Source of the DNA: Pseudomonas sp. Root71 | Lineage (GTDB): Bacteria > Pseudomonadota > Gammaproteobacteria > Pseudomonadales > Pseudomonadaceae | Assembly: GCF_001429045.1 (NCBI RefSeq) | Contig: NZ_LMHY01000009.1 | Span: 1 to 64,000, forward strand | DNA length: 64,000 bases | Direction: 5' to 3' | Part shown: positions 43,753 to 52,156 of the stretch, one piece after another | Position numbering within the stretch: position 1 is the stretch's first letter | How the letters are laid out: the number at the start of each line of letters is the position of its first letter | The notes under the pieces: generated by a model | What the model saw: the letters and a program-made list of their open reading frames with translations, nothing else | Database searches by the model: none | Told to the model about the DNA's origin: nothing | Position numbers and translations under genes: made by a program

Positions 43753-45150
43753 ATGAATGTCCCATCGCGTCTCGATGCGCTTGACCGTGCCCTGCCTCAC
43801 CCCTTTTGGCAGGACACCGTTACCCCACCGCCCGCCGCGCCCGCCGTCAGCGGGTCCATGCAGTTCGATCTGGTGGTGGTCGGTGGTGGCTTTACCGGAT
43901 TGTGGACCGCGCTATTGGCGCGCCAGCGCAACCCCGGGCTGAGCATCGCGATCATCGAGGCACGACGCTGTGGCGGTGAGGCCAGTGGGCGCAATGGTGG
44001 TTTCTGCGCGCCGAGCATTTCCCATGGCGTCTCCAACGCACTCAAGCGCTGGCCGAATGAAGCAGAGCAACTGATCCGCCTCGGCCGGCAGAACCTCGAC
44101 GAACTGGCCGCCGACCTGCAACGCTTCGGCATGCACGTCGAGTTCGAACGCCAGGGCAAGCTCAACGTCGCCAGCCAGCCGTGGCAGGTCGACGGGCTGC
44201 GCTCGATGCAGCGCAACTATGCGCGGTTCAACATCGACTGCCAGTGGCTGGAAGGCAGCGATCTGGCACAGAAACTTGATTCACCGGCGTATGCGGCCGG
44301 CCTGTTCGAGCCCAATTACGCCCTGCTCAACCCGGCGAAAATGGCCGCTGAATTGCGCCGCATTTGCCTTGAGCAAGGCATTCAACTGTTCGAAAACAGC
44401 CCGGTCCTGCAACTGAGCGCGGACAAAGACAACCTGCGCCTGCGTACAGAAAGCGGCGAAGTGACCGCCGGAAAAATCGCCATCGCCACCAACATCGCCC
44501 CGCCACTGCTCGGTCATCTGGCATCGAGCGTGATCCCGGTCTACGACTACAGCCTGGTCAGCGAACCCCTGAGCGATGCACAGCTGCAAGCCATCGGCTG
44601 GACCGGCCGCTACGGCATCGCCGACGCCGGCAACCAGTTCCACTACCTGCGCAAGACCGCCGACAACCGCATTCTCTGGGCCGGCTTTGATGCCATCTAC
44701 CATTTCGGCGGGCGCCGCGACGAGGCCCTGACCCAGCGCCCGCAAAGCTTCCAGCGCCTGGCCGAACAATTCCAACAGACCTTCCCGGCCCTGGGCGATA
44801 TGCGTTTCAGCCATGCCTGGGGCGGCATCATCGACACCTCCGCACGCACCACGATGTTCACCGGATGCGAGCACCAGGGCCGCGTCGCCTATGCCTTGGG
44901 CTTCACCGGGCAAGGGGTGTCCGCCAGCCGCTTCGCCGCGCTGAACATGCTCGACCTGCTGGCCGGCGAGCGCACCGAACGTACCGAACTGCTGATGACG
45001 TCCAAGGCGCCGTTCCGCTTTCCGCCCGAACCCTTGCGTTATGTCGGCGTGAAACTGGCCCAGCGTTCACTGGCGCGGGAAGACCGCGACGGTCACCGCG
45101 ACCTGCTGCTCAAGACCTTCGATGCCTTTGGCATCGGTTTCGATTCCTGA
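43753..45150 (+). CDS. DAO-family FAD-dependent oxidoreductase (PuuB-like)
   Basis: A 465-aa flavoprotein: Rossmann motif LVVVGGGFTGLWTALLARQR, then EARRCGGEASGRNGGFC, the pattern seen in gamma-glutamylputrescine oxidase and related OrdL proteins that oxidise amines and secondary amines with O2 or quinone. C-terminal GFTGQGVSASRFAALNMLDL contacts FAD. GGAG precedes the ATG at 43753. It probably converts the amine of the glycosylated substrate to an aldehyde plus amine or ammonia. Confidence 0.9.
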   Translation: MNVPSRLDALDRALPHPFWQDTVTPPPAAPAVSGSMQFDLVVVGGGFTGLWTALLARQRNPGLSIAIIEARRCGGEASGRNGGFCAPSISHGVSNALKRWPNEAEQLIRLGRQNLDELAADLQRFGMHVEFERQGKLNVASQPWQVDGLRSMQRNYARFNIDCQWLEGSDLAQKLDSPAYAAGLFEPNYALLNPAKMAAELRRICLEQGIQLFENSPVLQLSADKDNLRLRTESGEVTAGKIAIATNIAPPLLGHLASSVIPVYDYSLVSEPLSDAQLQAIGWTGRYGIADAGNQFHYLRKTADNRILWAGFDAIYHFGGRRDEALTQRPQSFQRLAEQFQQTFPALGDMRFSHAWGGIIDTSARTTMFTGCEHQGRVAYALGFTGQGVSASRFAALNMLDLLAGERTERTELLMTSKAPFRFPPEPLRYVGVKLAQRSLAREDRDGHRDLLLKTFDAFGIGFDS

Positions 45151-45163
45151 TCCGGAGACCACC

Positions 45164-45523
45164 ATGTCCACAGCCCTGCCCCGGCACGTCATCGACTTCG
45201 CCAGCGACCTTGCTCCCCGTGAAACTGAAATCAACGACCCGGCCGTGGTTGACGCGCCTTACCGCAGCAAGAGTTGGCGGCACTTTGTGCAGCCCGGAAA
45301 AAACGCCGTGGCCGGCATCTGGGAGGCGGGACCGCACCGCGAGCGCTGTCAGTGCGATTACGACGAGCTGTGTCACATCCTTGAAGGCAGCGTGCGCCTG
45401 ACCGATGCCGAGGGCGTCGCGCGCACGTTCGGCCCCGGTGATTCCTTCGTGGTCGCCAGCGGATTCAACGGCACCTGGGAAAACCTCACGACGGTGCGCA
45501 AGGTCTACTTCATTCTCGGCTAA
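45164..45523 (+). CDS. DUF861 cupin protein 3
   Basis: A 119-aa DUF861 cupin with CQCDYDELCHILEGSVRLTD and FGPGDSFVVASGFNGTWENL. It is more distant from cupins 1 and 2. Such cupins often lie next to DAO oxidases in amine catabolic clusters. GGAG precedes the ATG at 45164. The last four bases overlap the convergent diguanylate cyclase gene. Confidence 0.85.
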   Translation: MSTALPRHVIDFASDLAPRETEINDPAVVDAPYRSKSWRHFVQPGKNAVAGIWEAGPHRERCQCDYDELCHILEGSVRLTDAEGVARTFGPGDSFVVASGFNGTWENLTTVRKVYFILG

Positions 45524-46587
45524 ACGGCCCCGACCGCTACGTCAGGCTGCTGACGTACCTGATTGCGCCCGTTGCGCTTGGCCTGGTACAGCGCATCGTC
45601 GGCGCGGGTCAGCAGGCTTTCCGGTGTGTCGCCAGTTTGCGCATGGGCCACGCCAAACGATGCGGTGATGGTGTCCAGCACCGTGTCGGTGCCCCGGGCC
45701 TTGACCCGCAGCGACTGGATTTTCAGGCGCAGGCGCTCGGCAAAAGCGCCCGCGGCCGCCATATCCGGGCAATCCTTGAGCACCACGCAGAACTCCTCGC
45801 CGCCATAACGCGCCGCGAACGCTTCTTCGGGCAGCGAATCGCGCAACACCCGGGCGACATGCTGCAGCACGCGGTCACCCAAGGGATGGCCGTACTGGTC
45901 GTTGAACTGCTTGAAGTGATCGATATCCAGCATCACCAGCGCCACACCCGTCGCCACGTTGCCCATGGCCTGTTCAAGCTGGCGGTTGAAGGTGGAGCGG
46001 TTGAGCAATTCGGTCAGGCCATCGAGGGTCGCCGCCAGTTGGGCGCGTTCGAGTTTGTCCCGCAGGCTTTTGATTTCATGCTGCGCCGACTGCAACTGGG
46101 CGAGGAAATGCTCCTGCTGCCCCTGCATCAGCCGAGTGCTTTGTTGCAGCTGGATCAGGATGCTCGGCAAGCGCTCGTCGGCGGGTTCTTCGAGCATCTG
46201 CAGGTATTGGCCAAGGCTGGCCTGGAAGTTCTGGTTGCCTTGCACGCTGCGCGACACATCGCGCTCCATGTCGTCGACCAGGTTGATCGCATCCTGCTGC
46301 CCGGAGCGGGCATCCGCCAGTTCATCGCGGATGATGTACTCGCGAAACAGCTTGGTGGCGGACTCCGGCGGAAAATAGTCAAAGTCGTTGACCACCCGGT
46401 CCAGTTGCCGGTTGAGCTCCGGCTCCTGGCCCTTGCTGTAGGTGTACCAGAGCGCGTAATGCACCGGGTTGGGCGGAATGTTGTGACGAACCATCAGCGG
46501 CACTGCCTGCTTGAGCAATGCCGCGGCCTCGCGGGAGTCTTCCGGATACAGCGCTAGAACAGTCGCTCGCGTGTCTGATTGGCTCAT
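45520..46587 (-). CDS. Diguanylate cyclase (GGDEF)
   Basis: A 355-aa protein. The N-terminal 190 residues are helical without recognised sensor or transmembrane helices, with a predicted coiled coil before the GGDEF domain (residues about 185-345). The active site is RYGGEEFCVVL, an intact GGEEF, so c-di-GMP synthesis is expected. No RxxD inhibitory site is evident upstream (the four residues before are EEAFAAR). Function in this setting unclear. It is convergent with the cupin gene. Confidence 0.9.
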   Translation of the reverse strand: MSQSDTRATVLALYPEDSREAAALLKQAVPLMVRHNIPPNPVHYALWYTYSKGQEPELNRQLDRVVNDFDYFPPESATKLFREYIIRDELADARSGQQDAINLVDDMERDVSRSVQGNQNFQASLGQYLQMLEEPADERLPSILIQLQQSTRLMQGQQEHFLAQLQSAQHEIKSLRDKLERAQLAATLDGLTELLNRSTFNRQLEQAMGNVATGVALVMLDIDHFKQFNDQYGHPLGDRVLQHVARVLRDSLPEEAFAARYGGEEFCVVLKDCPDMAAAGAFAERLRLKIQSLRVKARGTDTVLDTITASFGVAHAQTGDTPESLLTRADDALYQAKRNGRNQVRQQPDVAVGAV

Positions 46588-46693
46588 GGTTTCACTGTGA
46601 TTGTTATCATTGGCGTTTGGCAAACTCGCTGAGCATAGCGATACGCCCGGCAAACGACCATCCCGATTTACACAATCATTTCAACCCGGTGTG

Positions 46694-47180
46694 CCCGAGG
46701 TATTGCACCCAGCTTTTTTGTGGGAGCGAGCCTGCTCCGGGCGGCGTTCCGACGATGGCGGTGTATCAACCAACGACGATGTTGGATTTGATGGCCTCAT
46801 CGCGAGCAAGCTCGCTCCCACAGGGGCTCTGCGTTTTAACTGATCACCATCACCACTGCGCGAGGGCGGCAAAGCTTGCACCCGAGGTATTGCACCAGGC
46901 TTTTTTGTGGGAGCGAGCTTGCTCGCGATGGCGGTGCATCAGTCAACGAAGATGTTGGATCTGATGGCCTCATCGCGAGCAAGCTCGCTCCCACAGGGTC
47001 CTGTGTTTTAACTGACTGCCATCACCACTGCGCGAAGGCGGCAAAGTTTGAACCCGAGGTTTTGCACCAGGCTTTTTTGTGGGAGCGAGCTTGCTCGCGA
47101 TGGCAGTGCATCAGTCAACGAAGATGTTGAAGCTGATGGCCTCATCGCGAGCAAGCTCGCTCCTACAGGGGTTATGCGGT
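46694..47180. repeat. Threefold tandem array of REP-containing units
   Basis: Three consecutive copies of a 172-187 bp unit starting CCCGAGGT at 46694, 46881 and 47053. Each unit holds a left REP arm (TGTGGGAGCGAGCTTGCTCG, degenerate in the first) and an inverted right arm (TCGCGAGCAAGCTCGCTCCC). Copies share flanking sequence such as TGCACCAGGCTTTTTTGTGG. Confidence 0.9.
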
Positions 47181-47187
47181 GCCTGTG

Positions 47188-48228
47188 TCAGCGCGCAGCC
47201 CAGGCATTGAAGCGCTGTTCAAGCTCTTCGCCATGGTCGACCCAGAACTCCGCGTCCACGGCCCGCGCACCGGCCAGGTTGGCCTCGGCGGTCGGCAGTT
47301 GCTCCTGCACGGCCTTGGGCAGCAATGGCAGGGTCTGGCGATGCACCGGCCCGTAGGGGATGGTTTCGGAGAAGACTTTTTGCGTCTGCGGCTGGCTGGC
47401 AAATGCAATGAAATTTTCCGCCAATGCCTTGTTCGGCGTGCCTTTGACCACCGCCCAGTATTCCGGGTCGTACAGGCTCTGCGGCCAGACGATGCTCAGC
47501 TTCATGCCTTCCTTCTGCGCCGAGGCAATCCGGCCGTTGTAGGCCGCGCTCATCACCACGTCCCCGGCCACCAGCCATTGCGCTGGCTGGGCGCCCGCCT
47601 CCCACCACTGGATGTTCGGCTTGATCTGGTCGAGCTTGGCAAAGGCCCGCGTCACGCCTTGCGGGGTGTTCAAGACCTTGTACACATCGTCCGCCTTGAC
47701 CCCGTCGGCCAGCAAGGCGATTTCCAGGGTGTACTTGGCGCTCTTGCGCAGGCCGCGCTTGCCCGGGAAGTCGGCGACGTTCCAGAAGTCTGCCCAGGAC
47801 TGCGGCGCCTTGGCCTGCTTGCTCTGGTCGTAGGCCATGACCATCGACCAGACGTAAGTGGCCACCCCGCACTCGGTCAGCGCACCGGGCACAAAGTTCG
47901 CCGAGTCACCGAAGCGTCCTTGATCGAGCTTCTCGAACAGGCCCTCCTCGCAGCCGCGCAGCAGCTCGGGGCTTTCGACTTCTACCACGTCCCAACTGGT
48001 GTGACCGGCGGAGACCATGGCCTTGATCTTCGACAGCTCGCCGTTGTACTCACCGGCGATGATGTTGCCCGCGCCACTGGCGTTGAAGGGCTGGAAATAG
48101 GCCTTATCCTGGGCCTGTTTGGTAGCACCACCGAAGGAAATCACGGTGAGGTCCTGGGGGGCCGCCCACACACTGGCACTGAGCAACGCCAGGGCAAACG
48201 GAACACTGCAACGCAAGGATCTGGACAT
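47188..48228 (-). CDS. Orphan polyamine-type ABC substrate-binding protein
   Basis: A 346-aa exported binding protein (signal peptide to about AWA at 22, mature start APQDLTVISFGGATKQAQDK). Domain pattern of extracellular solute-binding family 1/PotD-like proteins, for example DFWNVADFPGKRGLRK and NFIAFASQPQTQKVFSETIP. No permease or ATPase is adjacent in the operon. It may use the importer at 37292-40027 or a distant one. Last gene of the minus-strand operon starting at the flavin monooxygenase. Confidence 0.88.
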   Translation of the reverse strand: MSRSLRCSVPFALALLSASVWAAPQDLTVISFGGATKQAQDKAYFQPFNASGAGNIIAGEYNGELSKIKAMVSAGHTSWDVVEVESPELLRGCEEGLFEKLDQGRFGDSANFVPGALTECGVATYVWSMVMAYDQSKQAKAPQSWADFWNVADFPGKRGLRKSAKYTLEIALLADGVKADDVYKVLNTPQGVTRAFAKLDQIKPNIQWWEAGAQPAQWLVAGDVVMSAAYNGRIASAQKEGMKLSIVWPQSLYDPEYWAVVKGTPNKALAENFIAFASQPQTQKVFSETIPYGPVHRQTLPLLPKAVQEQLPTAEANLAGARAVDAEFWVDHGEELEQRFNAWAAR

Positions 48229-48263
48229 GGATCGCTTCCTCGGGGCTTGTCGGCCCGTTGTTG

Positions 48264-49433
48264 TTATGGGTGTTCGGATTCACTCAAGTAAGCCGCCAGG
48301 CGATCCATCAAGCGGTCACAGGCCGCCATCTGGACAACGCTGACAAATTCATCGGGCTTGTGCCCCTGGTCCATGCTGCCGGGACCGCAGACCACCGAAG
48401 GAATGCCGGCCTGATCGAACAGCCCGCCTTCGGTGCCAAAGGCCACGGTGCTGAACGCGTCGCTGCCGCACAGTTGGGCAATCAGCCGGGCCGCCGCGCT
48501 GTCGACGGGTGTCGCAAGGCCGGGGTAGGCGGAAATTTTTTCAAAGCGGATAGCGGTATCGGTGTCCACGGCCTGCATGGCCGGCAGCAGCGTCTGCTCG
48601 GCGTAGTCCTGCAGTTCGTCGACGACCACTTGCGGGGCGAAGTCGGGCAAGGCGCGGATCTCGAAATCGAAACGGCAGTCCGCTGGCACGATGTTCAGCG
48701 CCGTACCGCCCTGGATCACTCCGACCTGCACGGTCGAGAACGCCGGATCGAAGCGCTTGTCGTGCAAAGTTGGCCGGGCCAGGGTGGCACCGATGTCGCC
48801 CAGCCGACCGATCAGGCGCGCGGCCTGCTCGATGGCATTGACCCCGTAAGGCGCGTAGGCCGAATGGCAAGCGGCACCGCGCACGTGGCAACGCATCGCG
48901 AGTTTGCCTTTGTGGCCGAGCACCGGCTTGAGTTCGGTCGGCTCGCCAATCAGGCACAAGGCCGGAGCCGGGATGCGCTGGGGCAGCACTTCCAGCAAAC
49001 CGCGCACACCAAGGCAGCCGACCTCTTCGTCATAGGAAAACGCCAAATGCACCGGGCGCTTCAAAGGGCTGGAGAGAAACATCGGCACTGCCGCCAGCAC
49101 CGAAGCCAGATAGCCCTTCATGTCCGCGGTGCCACGGCCGTAAAGCTTGCCATTCGCCTCGCTCAGGCTGAATGGTTCGACCGTCCAGGCCTGGCCGTCC
49201 ACCGGCACCACGTCGGAGTGCCCGGACAGCACGATGCCGCCGGCCACACGCGGGCCGACCGTGGCTAACAGATTGGCCTTGGTTCGCTCGGCGTTGTAGA
49301 TCAGTTCGCAATCCACGCCCAGTTCGTGCAGATAGTCACGCACGAACTCGATCAGCTCCAGGTTCGAATCGCGGCTGACCGTGGCGAACCCGATCAATCG
49401 CGCGAGCATGGCGCGGCTGCGCAACTCACTCAT
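48264..49433 (-). CDS. argE: M20 family amidohydrolase (ArgE-like)
   Basis: A 389-aa M20 zinc amidohydrolase annotated by similarity to acetylornithine deacetylase. Visible site: LSGHSDVVPVDG, YGRGTADMKGY, DEEVGCLG and C-terminal GPGSMDQGHKPDEFV. The likely role is removal of an acyl group from an amine or amino acid delivered by the neighbouring binding protein, not necessarily arginine biosynthesis. Its start overlaps the DUF1028 gene by 8 bp. Confidence 0.85.
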   Translation of the reverse strand: MSELRSRAMLARLIGFATVSRDSNLELIEFVRDYLHELGVDCELIYNAERTKANLLATVGPRVAGGIVLSGHSDVVPVDGQAWTVEPFSLSEANGKLYGRGTADMKGYLASVLAAVPMFLSSPLKRPVHLAFSYDEEVGCLGVRGLLEVLPQRIPAPALCLIGEPTELKPVLGHKGKLAMRCHVRGAACHSAYAPYGVNAIEQAARLIGRLGDIGATLARPTLHDKRFDPAFSTVQVGVIQGGTALNIVPADCRFDFEIRALPDFAPQVVVDELQDYAEQTLLPAMQAVDTDTAIRFEKISAYPGLATPVDSAAARLIAQLCGSDAFSTVAFGTEGGLFDQAGIPSVVCGPGSMDQGHKPDEFVSVVQMAACDRLMDRLAAYLSESEHP

Positions 49434-50100
49434 CGCCGGGCACTCCATAGGCGGGGGCCAGGGTCGGATTGAGGGCACGGGTCAGATAATCCTGAAGTTG
49501 CGGCTCGTAGGCCGCCCACAGTTTGCCCAGCTCGCCGATCGGGTTTTCATCCGCCCAATCCACCCGCAGGTCGACCATCGGCCAGGTCAGGTCACCGACC
49601 ACCGACAGCGCCGCCGAGTGCACCGCGCCGGCTTCGCCACCGGCATCCTGCCCGGCCTGCAACGCGTTCATCAGCCGGGTGGCGAGGCAGCCTTCGCTGT
49701 TTTCGAACGCTGCGACCATGGCCTCGATCACCCCACTGTTGGCCAGCAGGTTACCGGCCGCCACGCATTGGTCACCGGCCACCGCATTATTGATGCCCAG
49801 GGCATGGTTGCCGCTGAACACCGCCGTGCGCCCATGGGCATCGACCACCGCCACCTGCCGATACTGGCTGTAGCCGTTGCGGGTCAACGAGTGGTCCAGC
49901 GCCTGGGGCGGCGCCGAGCCGCCTGCCAGTTCATCGAGGATCTGCGGGCCGAGGGCCGGCAGCGTGATGTTCTGGCTCGACACCGCGCCGACACCGGCAC
50001 GCAGCCACGGGCAACGCGCACCGACGGCGATGCTCGAAGAGCTGATGGCAATGCCCAGCTGACCGGTCTCGGCGCAGCGACCCACGATGGAAAAAGTCAT
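49426..50100 (-). CDS. DUF1028 (Ntn-hydrolase-like) protein
   Basis: A 224-aa DUF1028 protein, starting MTFSIVGRCAETGQLGIAIS. The pattern fits the Ntn-hydrolase fold, although there is no processed N-terminal nucleophile at residue 2 beyond Thr. DUF1028 genes often occur beside RidA and M20 genes. Overlaps argE by 8 bp. Confidence 0.88.
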   Translation of the reverse strand: MTFSIVGRCAETGQLGIAISSSSIAVGARCPWLRAGVGAVSSQNITLPALGPQILDELAGGSAPPQALDHSLTRNGYSQYRQVAVVDAHGRTAVFSGNHALGINNAVAGDQCVAAGNLLANSGVIEAMVAAFENSEGCLATRLMNALQAGQDAGGEAGAVHSAALSVVGDLTWPMVDLRVDWADENPIGELGKLWAAYEPQLQDYLTRALNPTLAPAYGVPGDE

Positions 50101-50110
50101 GGCGAATTCC

Positions 50111-50521
50111 TTATTCAGGGATGACAGCGATCACGTCGATTTCCATCAACCACTGAGGCTGGCCGAGGGCACTGACCACCAGGCCAGTGGAAATCGGGAA
50201 CACGCCCTTGAGCCACTTGCCGACCTCCTGGTACACCGGCTCGCGGTAGCGCGGGTCGATCAGGTAGGTGGTGGTCTTGACGATGTGGCTCAGGTCGCTG
50301 CCCGCCTCTTCGAGCAGTTGCTTGACGTTGCGCATGGCCTGCTCGGCCTGGGCACGCGGATCGCCGAGGCCTACCAATTGACCGTTGAAATCGGTGCCGA
50401 CCTGACCACGCACATACACGGTGTTGCCGGCACGCACGGCCTGGCACAAATCGTTGTCCAGCGTCTGGTTCGGGTAGGTGTCTTTGGTGTTGAACATGCG
50501 GATGCGGGTATGAGTAGGCAT
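50111..50521 (-). CDS. RidA family protein
   Basis: A 136-aa RidA-family member with VYVRGQVGTDFNGQLVGLGD and the C-terminal WLMEIDVIAVIPE. Probably an imine/enamine deaminase or a ligand-binding relative. Its start overlaps the stop of the flavin monooxygenase gene by one base. Confidence 0.88.
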   Translation of the reverse strand: MPTHTRIRMFNTKDTYPNQTLDNDLCQAVRAGNTVYVRGQVGTDFNGQLVGLGDPRAQAEQAMRNVKQLLEEAGSDLSHIVKTTTYLIDPRYREPVYQEVGKWLKGVFPISTGLVVSALGQPQWLMEIDVIAVIPE

Positions 50522-51882
50522 TAACGAACTCCCATGAGGCTGGCTTTCTGAAGAGGTGCAGGGGCGGCTTCGGCTTGACGCTGGGTCGCATCCCGATAGT
50601 TGAGATAGGTGTGCTGCTTAATGATGTGATCGGCGATGTGCTTGGCGTCGTGCCAGACGCCCCAGATAAACGCGGAGCCGCGACGGGACTGCCAAGGCAA
50701 CCCGACGAAATACACCCCCGGCTCGGCCGACACGCCGCGCTGGTGCAGGGGTTTGCCGTTTTCCTTGAAGGCATCGACCTTCAGCCAGCTGTAGTCGGTG
50801 GAGTAGCCGGTGGCCCAGATGATGGTGGTGACGCCGGCCTTGAGCAGGTCCAGCTCCAGGATTGGATTCGTCACGCAGTCCGGGTCCGCCAGCATGGCCC
50901 GGGCTTCGGGTTCCAGCGGCAGGTCCAGGCCGTTGCGTTCGATGTAGGCGTCGGCCTTGTCGAGCAGCGCCAGGTAGTTTTCATCGCCACGCTGGATGTT
51001 GTCGGCGAGGTTATTCTCGAAACTCACCACAGCGCCGTTGAACGCCTGGGTCAGGCCGACCAGGGTCATGCCCTGGTGAGCCAGGCGGCGGAAGTCCACG
51101 GTGTGGCCGCCACGGGCACCGCTCACGGCGATGGTCACGTGCTCTTTACCGGGCTGCATGGCTTCGGCATCCCACTCGCCCAACACCCCCAGCCACCAGC
51201 AGAAATCACGGTTGCGATAGGCACGGGGCGGACGATCGTGGGCGCCCACCGACAGGTAGACCTGCTTGCCGGAACGTTGCAGTTCATCGGCGATCTGCAC
51301 CCCCGAGGAACCGGCGCCCACCACCAGCACCGCGCCTTCGGCCAGTTGCTGCGGGTTGTAGTACTGGGCGGAGTGAATCTGGGTGATGCCGGCGATTTCG
51401 GGGGCAATCGGCGGAATGGCCGGACGCTGGAACGGACCGGTGGCGACCACCACATGCCGGGCTTCGATCACGCCGTCGGAAGTTTCAACGGTGAAACCGG
51501 GACGGTCGATGTTACGTTCGACTTTCTTCACATCCACGCCGGTACGGATCGGCGCGTTGAACTTCTTGGCATAGGCTTCGAAGTACGCAGCCACCTGCTC
51601 TTTCCCGGCGAAGGCATCCGGGTCCAGACCGTCGAACTCCAACCCCGGGAAACGGTCGTGCCAGGCCGGGCCGTTGGCTACCAGCGAATCCCAGCGACCG
51701 GTGCGCCAGGCTTCGGCGATACGATTGCGCTCCACAACGAGGTGAGGCACACCGAGCTTGCTCAGGTGTTCACTCATGGCCACGCCGGCCTGGCCGGCGC
51801 CAACAACAAGCGTATCAATTTCGGTTTTATCAACTGTCATGGCTGTGCACTTCTGAAAGGTGGTTTGATTCAGGTCGGTCAT
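50521..51882 (-). CDS. Flavin-containing monooxygenase
   Basis: A 453-aa NAD(P)H-dependent flavoprotein. FAD motif LVVGAGQAGVAMSEHLSKLG near residue 25, NADPH motif VLVVGAGSSGVQIADELQR near residue 195 and C-terminal IIWATGYSTDYSWL. No exact FMO identifying motif was confirmed. The start at 51882 has GAGGCGG; an internal ATG at 51840 has a weak site. First gene of the operon with RidA, DUF1028, ArgE-like enzyme and a binding protein. N-oxygenation or Baeyer-Villiger chemistry on an amine is plausible. Confidence 0.88.
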   Translation of the reverse strand: MTDLNQTTFQKCTAMTVDKTEIDTLVVGAGQAGVAMSEHLSKLGVPHLVVERNRIAEAWRTGRWDSLVANGPAWHDRFPGLEFDGLDPDAFAGKEQVAAYFEAYAKKFNAPIRTGVDVKKVERNIDRPGFTVETSDGVIEARHVVVATGPFQRPAIPPIAPEIAGITQIHSAQYYNPQQLAEGAVLVVGAGSSGVQIADELQRSGKQVYLSVGAHDRPPRAYRNRDFCWWLGVLGEWDAEAMQPGKEHVTIAVSGARGGHTVDFRRLAHQGMTLVGLTQAFNGAVVSFENNLADNIQRGDENYLALLDKADAYIERNGLDLPLEPEARAMLADPDCVTNPILELDLLKAGVTTIIWATGYSTDYSWLKVDAFKENGKPLHQRGVSAEPGVYFVGLPWQSRRGSAFIWGVWHDAKHIADHIIKQHTYLNYRDATQRQAEAAPAPLQKASLMGVR

Positions 51883-52156
51883 GGCTGCCGCCTCGATTCT
51901 GATCACTGTTGTTCTTCTGCTTCGGCTATCGGTGTCAGGGTGTTGGCCGCATTCTGTTCGGAGCCGGGAAATAGCGAAATTATGTTTTTTGTGGTCGCTG
52001 GCGAGGAAAAAGCGTCGAGGTGACCGACTGGCCGTGCAAGGTTGCGGTCGACCCGATCCCGGCCTATGGTCCAAGCGATGCATTGCCCGCGACCGGCGCG
52101 AAGACCCGGCGCGGATTGCTGTCCATCCAGTGCGGATTTACGCAAGGAGTGATGAC

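Noticed and set aside
46694..47180. CRISPR array
   Set aside because: Repeats are palindromic REP pairs with units of 172-187 bp and conserved spacers, and no cas genes are present.
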